Positions 1-4,843 of a DNA stretch of 9,362 nt are shown one piece after another. The position numbers and the translations under genes were made by a program. Origin of the DNA: CAMLHU01 sp031393795 (lineage in GTDB: Bacteria > Gemmatimonadota > Gemmatimonadetes > Gemmatimonadales > GWC2-71-9); NCBI GenBank assembly GCA_031393795.1, contig JANMWE010000055.1:1-9362 (forward strand), read 5' to 3'. The stretch's first letter is position 1. Every line of letters begins with the position of its first letter. The notes under the pieces are model-generated. The model did not search any database. It worked only from the letters and a program-made list of their open reading frames with translations, and was not told the origin of the DNA.

Positions 1-1668
1 ATCGTCATCGACCCCGATGCCCCGGCGGCTCCCGCCGCGCAGCGGGCCGGCCTCGATGCGGACGTCCTGCAGCGTGCCATCGCCTTCTTCAACGACACCG
101 CGACGACCCGCCTGGAAGGGACGGTCACCCTTCCCGCGGGGGCGCGACTGGCAGGGAAGGTCGCGGTGTGGCGGGGACCGCTCCGGGTGGGCGGAACGAT
201 CGAAGGACCGGTGGTGGTGGTGAACGGTGATCTCGAGCTCCTCGCCGGCGGGACGATCCTGGGGGACGTGCTCGTGGTCGGAGGCCGAATGCTCGGCGAT
301 ACCGCCAATGCGGTCAGGGGAAAGGTGGAGACGTACCCCGATGCCGCGCCGGTGATCCGGCTGGAGGACGGGACCCTGGTCCCCAGGGAACGACGCCGCA
401 CGCTGCTCGAGTTCGGCGGCGCGCAGCATTCGTTCCGGACGGGGAAGATCAACACCACCCTCTTCCTCTCGAGCGGCGGCACCTACGATCGGGTCGAAGG
501 ACTGCCGATCACCTTCGGGCCGAGGTTCACCTATCGCGCCAATCCTAGGCAGAAGTCCACCCTCGAGCTGCTCGGCATCGTCCGGACTGCGGGCGACCCG
601 ACCGAGCTCGGAGAGCAGGTGGGGTACGACGCTCATTTCGACTTCGGGAAGGGCACCCCGAACCACCACGCCTGGGGCCTGGGCGCGCGCGCCTCACAGT
701 TGGTACAGGCGATCGAGCCGCAGCCGCTCACGCGGAGCGAGGCGGGGTGGTCCACCCTCCTGCTCCACCGTGACTACCGCGACTATTTCCTGGACGAGGC
801 GGTGGCCCTGTATGGCTACTACTGGGCCGGCTCATCCTTCCGGGTCGATGGAGGGTGGCGCACCGCCCGACAGCGCTCGCTCCCGGCCAACGATCCCTGG
901 ACCCTCTTCCGGTCCGCCGAGCCGTGGCGGCCGAACCCGCTCATCGACGATGGCCGGTTCAAGACCCTCCACCTCGGGTTCGATTACGACACCCGCAATG
1001 AGGCCCAGCTCCCCAATTCCGGGATGTGGGTCCACTTCGAGTGGGAGCGCTCGGCGAGCGCCGACGTCGCCCCGATCGACCTCCCCGCGACCGTGCGTGG
1101 GACGATCCCGACCGACGGTTCGTACGCGTACCAGAAGCTCTGGGTCGATGCGCGATCGTACAACCGCCTCAGTCCTGCGATGCGGCTCAACCTCCGTCTC
1201 GCAGGCGGTGGCTGGGTGGGTGGAGATCCGCTCCCGCTCCAGCAGCGACTCTCCCTCGGCGGGCCGGGGGTGCTGCCGGGATACGCGTTCCGATGGTCCA
1301 CCTGCAACGAAGGAGCGCCCGCCAACCCGGCTATGCCGGCCCTCTGCGACCGCTCCCTCGCACTGCAAGCGGAACTCCGCACGCGGCTGGACCTCGGACT
1401 GCTCTACCGCTATCGGGACCGGGGCCAGGTGGAGCAGGCATTCGGGCTCGACCAGGTCGACCTGGTGATCCACGCCGACATGGGGAAGGCGTGGCTCGCG
1501 GGCGACGGGCCAGGGCGCGTCCCCTCCGCCCGGATCCCGTCGCTCGACGAGTGGCTTTACGACGTCGGCGTCGGGATCGACGCTGGCGGCATCGGGGCCT
1601 ATTTCAGCAAGGCGCTGACCGACGGTCAGCCGATCCGGTTCTTCGTCCGCCTGCAACGCCGGTTCTGA
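1..1668 (+). CDS. Outer-membrane beta-barrel protein with bactofilin-like N-terminal region (5' partial)
   Basis: The frame is open from the first base, so the true start lies before the window; 555 residues are visible. Window residues about 38-105 are rich in Gly, Val and Leu in a short-period pattern (for example GGTIEGPVVVVNGDLELLAG), resembling the beta-helix of bactofilin or polymer-forming proteins. From about residue 135 to the end, alternating aromatic and polar stretches look like an outer-membrane barrel: TYDRVEGLPITFGP at 161-174, then LSLGGPGVLPGYAF at 417-430, which resembles the conserved GG..LxGY loop of Omp85/BamA-type barrels. The protein ends in FFVRLQRRF, and a terminal Phe is the usual outer-membrane insertion signal. 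Its role is probably a surface or periplasm-to-outer-membrane structural or transport function; the substrate is unknown. The next gene starts on the last base of its stop codon, so the two are likely translationally coupled. The barrel call is fairly sure; the exact family is not. Confidence 0.8.
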   Translation: MVIDPDAPAAPAAQRAGLDADVLQRAIAFFNDTATTRLEGTVTLPAGARLAGKVAVWRGPLRVGGTIEGPVVVVNGDLELLAGGTILGDVLVVGGRMLGDTANAVRGKVETYPDAAPVIRLEDGTLVPRERRRTLLEFGGAQHSFRTGKINTTLFLSSGGTYDRVEGLPITFGPRFTYRANPRQKSTLELLGIVRTAGDPTELGEQVGYDAHFDFGKGTPNHHAWGLGARASQLVQAIEPQPLTRSEAGWSTLLLHRDYRDYFLDEAVALYGYYWAGSSFRVDGGWRTARQRSLPANDPWTLFRSAEPWRPNPLIDDGRFKTLHLGFDYDTRNEAQLPNSGMWVHFEWERSASADVAPIDLPATVRGTIPTDGSYAYQKLWVDARSYNRLSPAMRLNLRLAGGGWVGGDPLPLQQRLSLGGPGVLPGYAFRWSTCNEGAPANPAMPALCDRSLALQAELRTRLDLGLLYRYRDRGQVEQAFGLDQVDLVIHADMGKAWLAGDGPGRVPSARIPSLDEWLYDVGVGIDAGGIGAYFSKALTDGQPIRFFVRLQRRF

Positions 1669-2318
1669 TGCGGCGCACCCTCGCGCTCCTCGCGGTGACC
1701 CTGCTGCTCGGGGCGCCCCCGGTCGGGGCGCAGGGGAATGCGCGCGTCCATCTCACCGTCGGGCTCACGGCGGACACCAGTGGCCGCACCGATCATCCCG
1801 TGATCCGGACCGAGGAGCTCCTGGCGGACCCGAGGGTGTCGGTGATGCTCGGGTCGGGTTTCCCGGTCCGGCTCCACTATCGGCTGGAGATCTACCGATC
1901 GCGGTCGAATTGGGTGGACGCATTCGTCCGCCAGAGCGAGTGGGATCTGGTGATCCGCCACGAGCCGCTGCTCGACCAGTACCAAGTGGCCGAAGTGTTC
2001 CGGAGCACCCAGCGGATCACCCGGTACAGCGGCAAGGATGAATTGACTCGGTGGCTGGCGCTCCCCAGGGAGGTGCGCGCGGGACCCCGGGAGTCGGGGG
2101 AGTACTACTACATCGTCACGCTCGAGGTCTCGACCCTCTCGGACAGCGACATCAAGGAGCTCGAGCGGTTCTTGTCGGGGGACGTCGGCCCGGCGGCGAC
2201 CGGCAGCGAACCGGTGGGGAGTGCGCTCAGCAACGCCATTCGGAGGCTTCTGCTCTCGGTCTCGGGGCTGCCGAGCCTGAGCATCGAAGGACGGACCGGC
2301 AAGTTCACGGTGCGGTGA
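1668..2318 (+). CDS. DUF4390-like exported protein
   Basis: This 216-residue protein begins with a clear signal peptide: basic MRR, a Leu/Ala-rich core at residues 4-16, and a likely cut after VGA at 19-21. The mature part carries SGFPVRLHYRLEIYRSRSNW (63-82), followed by WDLVIRHEPLLDQYQV (92-107). This matches the typical DUF4390 order of a 'SG.P..f.Y..e.yR.r..W' strand and then an 'lryd.l..qY.v' strand. The end, IEGRTGKFTVR, fits that family's C-terminus. DUF4390 proteins have no established biochemical role; the signal peptide places this one in the periplasm or envelope. The start codon is ATG, sharing one base with the upstream stop (TGATG); no Shine-Dalgarno sequence is visible, consistent with coupled translation. 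The stop codon TGA is the first three bases of the 7-mer repeat array described separately. Family assignment is from motif memory, not a profile search. Confidence 0.78.
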   Translation: MRRTLALLAVTLLLGAPPVGAQGNARVHLTVGLTADTSGRTDHPVIRTEELLADPRVSVMLGSGFPVRLHYRLEIYRSRSNWVDAFVRQSEWDLVIRHEPLLDQYQVAEVFRSTQRITRYSGKDELTRWLALPREVRAGPRESGEYYYIVTLEVSTLSDSDIKELERFLSGDVGPAATGSEPVGSALSNAIRRLLLSVSGLPSLSIEGRTGKFTVR

Positions 2319-2425
2319 GGAGTGAGGAGTGAGGAGTGAGGAGTTGAACATAAGAAGGCCCTCCGCGAACTCGTGAAGAGGGCCTTCATCCAATCCACTT
2401 CTCACTCCTCACTCCTCACTCCTTA
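2316..2425. repeat. Convergent-gap repeat module A: four 7-mers, core hairpin, four inverted 7-mers
   Basis: The left arm is four perfect copies of TGAGGAG (2316-2343). The right arm on the plus strand is CTTCTCA, CTCCTCA, CTCCTCA, CTCCTTA (2398-2425), which is the inverted complement with two variant units. The arms flank a 10-bp core stem. The left array begins on the TGA stop of the DUF4390-like gene, and the right array, read on the minus strand, begins TAAGGAG on the stop of the HNH gene. The element thus fills the gap and runs from stop to stop, 110 bp in all. The arms can pair with each other, with G-U pairs at the two variant units, giving one long hairpin in either transcript. A likely role is transcript-end formation or protection for both converging genes; this is inferred. 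Confidence 0.9.
2354..2387. terminator. Core hairpin of module A, probable bidirectional terminator
   Basis: GAAGGCCCTC (2354-2363) pairs perfectly with GAGGGCCTTC (2378-2387) around a 14-nt loop. It lies midway between two convergent genes, where a shared terminator is expected. No run of T follows on either strand, so it is not a textbook intrinsic terminator; the flanking 7-mer arms may extend the stem. Confidence 0.6.
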
Positions 2426-2971
2426 CCCCCCAAGTGCGCGGAGGGCCTCTTCGCCGTAGAAGGCACGGATGTACTTGGCCTGCAGGCTCGTGAGCTTCCG
2501 GACCGCCCAGGCGAGGTGCACGAAGTGGGGTTCGACCGGTGGCTTGAGCGGGCGGATGCCCCACTCCTCAGGCAGGCGGCTCCCCTTCTTGGTGTTGCAG
2601 GTCGAGCAGGCGGTGACGACGTTGGTCCACTGATTCCCGCCTCCTCGGCTCAACGGCACGAGGTGGTCGCGCGTGAGGCACTCCCGGTGCTTGAACTCGT
2701 GCGGCGTGCGGCCGCAGTACATGCAGTGGTAGTCGTCACGGGCGAAAAGGAAGGTGTTGGTGACCTGGCGGCGGAACCTGCGGGGGACGTGCACGAAGCG
2801 GACGAGTCGGATGATGGCGGGCCTCGGTACCGTGAGACTCGCACTTCGAATGTACTCTCCCCTGTCGGCCTCGATGATCTCCGCCTTGCCCTCGATGACC
2901 AGACGCAGCGCGCGCCGCATCGGGACCATCGTCAGCGGTTCGAAAGAAGCGTTCAGAGCAAGACAGCGCAC
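2423..2971 (-). CDS. HNH endonuclease family protein
   Basis: This 182-residue protein has an HNH/zinc-finger module in its middle: CMYC at 83-86, TRDHLVPLSRGG at 100-111 with the D102-H103 pair, N117, then CSTCN at 122-126 followed by KKGSR. The two CxxC pairs should bind structural zinc, and H103 and N117 are the likely nuclease residues. The first 75 residues (LALNASFEPLTMVPMRRALR onward) form a conserved extension typical of a widespread, mostly uncharacterised bacterial HNH group rather than of restriction or homing enzymes. DNA binding is likely, but the target is unknown. The start is GTG at 2971, chosen because AAGGAGG lies 8 nt upstream. The gene follows argR on the same strand after 116 bp containing a nested hairpin. 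Its TAA stop forms the first bases of the right-hand 7-mer array. All expected motif residues are present, so it looks intact. Confidence 0.88.
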   Translation of the reverse strand: MRCLALNASFEPLTMVPMRRALRLVIEGKAEIIEADRGEYIRSASLTVPRPAIIRLVRFVHVPRRFRRQVTNTFLFARDDYHCMYCGRTPHEFKHRECLTRDHLVPLSRGGGNQWTNVVTACSTCNTKKGSRLPEEWGIRPLKPPVEPHFVHLAWAVRKLTSLQAKYIRAFYGEEALRALGG

Positions 2972-2979
2972 GTCGAAAG

Positions 2980-2986
2980 CCTCCTT
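2980..2986 (-). promoter_or_regulatory. Strong ribosome-binding site for the HNH gene
   Basis: On the minus strand AAGGAGG stands 8 nt before the GTG start. It is the only near-perfect Shine-Dalgarno sequence I see in the window and fixes the HNH start. Its strength suggests independent translation rather than coupling to argR. Confidence 0.8.
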
Positions 2987-3001
2987 GTTGGGCCACCAAG
3001 T

Positions 3002-3085
3002 ACCTGAATCGTATCTATTTAGCCTAATCCGGGGAGGTTCAGGGTGGAAGTCCCCCCCACGGATGAGCTAAGGACCCCTTCAGGT
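3002..3085 (-). other. Three-tier nested hairpin between argR and the HNH gene
   Basis: Three inverted pairs are nested in register: ACCTGAA (3002-3008) with TTCAGGT (3079-3085), TTAGC (3019-3023) with GCTAA (3067-3071), and ATCCG (3027-3031) with CGGAT (3060-3064). Inside the last pair, the G-rich 3032-3037 can pair with the C-run 3052-3058. The structure begins two bases after the argR stop codon and ends 15 nt before the HNH ribosome-binding site. It could be an argR terminator, an HNH leader or a small structured RNA. No T-run follows on the minus strand, so a simple intrinsic terminator is not clear-cut. I do not recognise a known riboswitch class. The AT-rich part 3009-3028 could also hold an HNH promoter, but no convincing -35/-10 pair is visible. 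Confidence 0.5.
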
Positions 3086-3087
3086 GG

Positions 3088-3543
3088 TCAGCTTGTCAGC
3101 TGCCGTACCCTGTCCGCCACCACCTTCCGCAGTTTGTCCGATCGGGTGATGACCAGCACCGTGTCGTCCCCGGCGATGGTCCCGATCACCTCGTCCCACC
3201 CCGCCTGGTCGAGGGCGGCGGTGACCGCCCCGGCGGAGCCCGCCGCGGTCCGGAGCACGACGAAGGGACCCACCCCGTCCACCGAGTGCAGCAGCGACTG
3301 GAGCAGGCGCGCCAACTGGGGTTTGGGTCCGGCGGCTCCCGCCGCATCGGCCGGGCGGGCGTAGAAGCTCCCCCCGGCGGGATCGGCGAGCTTCACCAGG
3401 CCGAGTTCGCGGAGGTCGCGGGAGAGGGTGGCCTGGGTCGCGACCAGTCCGTTCCGCAGGAGCGCCGTCTTCAGCGCCTCCTGGTTCGCGATCCGTTGTT
3501 CGCCGATGAGCTTGAGGATGAGGGTCTGGCGGCGGGATTTCAT
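3088..3543 (-). CDS. argR: Arginine repressor ArgR
   Basis: ArgR is a hexameric transcription factor that binds arginine and represses arginine synthesis genes at ARG boxes. The first 70 residues form the winged-helix domain, with the family signature TQATLSRDLRELGLVK. The C-terminal domain carries VLRTAAGSAGAVTAALDQ and the arginine-binding and trimer signature GTIAGDDTVLVIT, including the conserved GDD acidic pair. Length (151 residues) is normal. I chose the ATG at 3543 (MKSRRQTL), because the operator-like site lies just upstream and family members start with this kind of sequence; an in-frame GTG at 3561 would add six residues. No good Shine-Dalgarno sequence precedes either. The upstream amidohydrolase ends 30 nt before this ATG (12 nt before the GTG), so read-through from the penicillin-binding protein operon is likely. 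No arginine pathway gene is in the window, so its targets lie elsewhere. Confidence 0.93.
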   Translation of the reverse strand: MKSRRQTLILKLIGEQRIANQEALKTALLRNGLVATQATLSRDLRELGLVKLADPAGGSFYARPADAAGAAGPKPQLARLLQSLLHSVDGVGPFVVLRTAAGSAGAVTAALDQAGWDEVIGTIAGDDTVLVITRSDKLRKVVADRVRQLTS

Positions 3544-3544
3544 G

Positions 3545-3562
3545 CTTGAATACACATCCACT
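3545..3562. promoter_or_regulatory. ARG-box-like operator upstream of argR
   Basis: The plus strand at 3547-3560 reads TGAATACACATCCA, matching 9 of the 10 conserved positions of the ARG-box core TGAAT-N4-ATTCA. It ends next to the argR ATG (3541-3543). A weaker second half-site, CGAAT, starts at 3567, 20 bp away, close to the spacing of paired ARG boxes in Escherichia coli. The stretch is AT-rich against a GC-rich background. It suggests that ArgR represses its own gene. Confidence 0.5.
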
Positions 3563-3573
3563 ATCCCGAATAA

Positions 3574-4839
3574 TCAAGCAGGAGCGCGATAGACCTCCCG
3601 GCCGCCGAGCCAGGTCGCGGTGAGCTTCGCCGGGGTGCTGGCCAGCACCGCGTCGAAGAGTTGCTCGGGGGTCTCGCACGCCGGCACCTGGAGCGCCACG
3701 AGGTCCCCCCACTTCCCTTCCGCCAGCGAACCGACCTCCACACCCAGCCCGATCGCCCGCGCGGCACCGAGGGTCACGAGCGCCAGCGCCTCCTGCGCGT
3801 CGAGCGATCCGAGTTCCCGGGCCCGCCGCGCTTCGGCCAGCAGGTCGAGCGGATCCACACTCGCGACCGAGTCGGTGCCGACCCCCACCCGAAGCCCCGC
3901 GGCGATCATCTGCGTCAGCGGAGCGTCGAGTCGATGATGCCGCTGATTGCTCCGTGGACAGTGTGCCACTCCCGCCCCTCGGCGGGCCAAGGTGTCGATG
4001 TCATTCCTATCCACCGTGCAGCAATGGATCGCGAGGCAATCCGCGCCGAAGACGCCGTGCTGGTCGAGCCAGGCCACGGGCGACAGGCCACGGGCCTCGG
4101 GCCGCAGGCCTCGACTGCGCTGCCCATCGGCGAACCCCCCGGCGCCATTCCGCACGAAGTCATCCTCGAGCGATGATTCCGCCACGTGGACGGCGATGGG
4201 GAGCTTCTCCTTCCGCGCGTGGGCCGTCGCGAGACGATAGAGCGGGCCACTGACCGTATAGGGCGCGTGCGGGGAGGCACCGAGCCGGACGCGGGGGGTC
4301 TCGAAGCGACGGAGCTCGGAGAGACGGAGCGCCCAGGCCTCGAGGGAGGTGTCGGCCTGTTCCGGCGAGGGGCCGAAGATCTCGTGATACGCGATCCCGC
4401 TTGCGTCGAGCTCGCCGAGGGCCTGCATCACGGCGCCGGTCGATCCGCAATCGGCGACGGTGGTGACGCCTCGGCTCCAGCAATCCCGGATCCCCTGCTT
4501 GGCGGCGATGACGAACGACTCGTGGGTGCGGCCGGCGACGATCTGGATGATGTGCCGGATCCAGGCGGGAAAGTCGTCCTCCTGCACCTGTCCTTCGAGC
4601 CCGGTGAGCTCGAGGTGGGAGTGCGCATTGACGAGCCCCGGGAGCAACACTTTCTGGAGAGGAGGGGGCGCGCCGGTCGGCGCATGCGACACCGACGCAG
4701 CCGCCTCCCGATGCGCCCCCTCCCCTCCGTCATCAACGGTGCTGATGCGGCCGTTCCCACCAACGACCACGGCGCCCCCCCGGATAGGAGCGCCGTCCAT
4801 CGTGATCACCCAATCGGCCGAGAGGCGGAGGGTAGCCAC
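3574..4839 (-). CDS. Metal-dependent amidohydrolase / deaminase (ATZ/TRZ-like)
   Basis: This 421-residue protein has the amidohydrolase-superfamily metal set in order: NAHSH (H73, H75), AVHVAES (H218, E221), AIHCCTV (H272) and GTDSVAS (D323). SPHAPYTVS (189-197) is the substrate-side motif typical of the methylthioadenosine/S-adenosylhomocysteine deaminase, aminodeoxyfutalosine deaminase and chlorohydrolase group. It probably deaminates a purine-like nucleoside in the cytoplasm; the exact substrate cannot be read from the sequence. Aminodeoxyfutalosine deaminase of menaquinone synthesis is one candidate. The start is GTG, 4 nt after the stop of the upstream penicillin-binding protein gene, with no clear Shine-Dalgarno sequence, so coupled translation is likely. 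Two features are odd. Residues about 37-61 form a Gly/Ala/Pro-rich insert encoded by an inverted repeat. Residues 244-257, between two metal-ligand motifs, are encoded by degenerate 7-mer repeats. Catalytic residues are untouched, so the enzyme should work. Confidence 0.85.
   Translation of the reverse strand: MATLRLSADWVITMDGAPIRGGAVVVGGNGRISTVDDGGEGAHREAAASVSHAPTGAPPPLQKVLLPGLVNAHSHLELTGLEGQVQEDDFPAWIRHIIQIVAGRTHESFVIAAKQGIRDCWSRGVTTVADCGSTGAVMQALGELDASGIAYHEIFGPSPEQADTSLEAWALRLSELRRFETPRVRLGASPHAPYTVSGPLYRLATAHARKEKLPIAVHVAESSLEDDFVRNGAGGFADGQRSRGLRPEARGLSPVAWLDQHGVFGADCLAIHCCTVDRNDIDTLARRGAGVAHCPRSNQRHHRLDAPLTQMIAAGLRVGVGTDSVASVDPLDLLAEARRARELGSLDAQEALALVTLGAARAIGLGVEVGSLAEGKWGDLVALQVPACETPEQLFDAVLASTPAKLTATWLGGREVYRAPA
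4069..4110. repeat. Degenerate 7-mer tandem repeat inside the amidohydrolase gene
   Basis: Six 7-base units lie end to end on the plus strand: CCAGGCC, ACGGGCG, ACAGGCC, ACGGGCC, TCGGGCC, GCAGGCC. They encode residues 244-257 of the amidohydrolase, a stretch lying between the metal-ligand motifs at H218 and H272, where family members vary. The reading frame is kept because six 7-mers make 42 bases. Confidence 0.6.
4656..4728. repeat. Palindromic insert-like sequence inside the amidohydrolase gene
   Basis: GGAGAGGAGGGGGCGC (4656-4671) is the inverted complement of GCGCCCCCTCCCCTCC (4713-4728) with one mismatch in 16, around a 41-nt loop that has its own GCATGC centre. It encodes the low-complexity residues of about 38-62, between the N-terminal strands and the first metal motif. 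It resembles in-frame palindromic elements, but only this copy is visible. Confidence 0.6.
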
Positions 4840-4843
4840 GCCG

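Noticed and set aside
1026..1667. Upstream in-frame extension of the DUF4390-like gene into the barrel gene
   Set aside because: The extension is Arg/Pro-rich shadow sequence; starting at 1668 gives a clean signal peptide.
2316..2344. 7-mers acting as repeated Shine-Dalgarno plus GTG starts
   Set aside because: GGAG lies directly against GTG, too close for initiation, and no open frame follows because the units contain stops in every frame.
2316..2425. CRISPR-like array
   Set aside because: Units are 7 bases, directly adjacent with no spacers, and mirrored around a hairpin.
2423..3085. Group I or II intron or homing element carrying the HNH gene
   Set aside because: The flanking genes are intact, no split exon or intron core was found, and the HNH subgroup has a housekeeping-type N-terminus.
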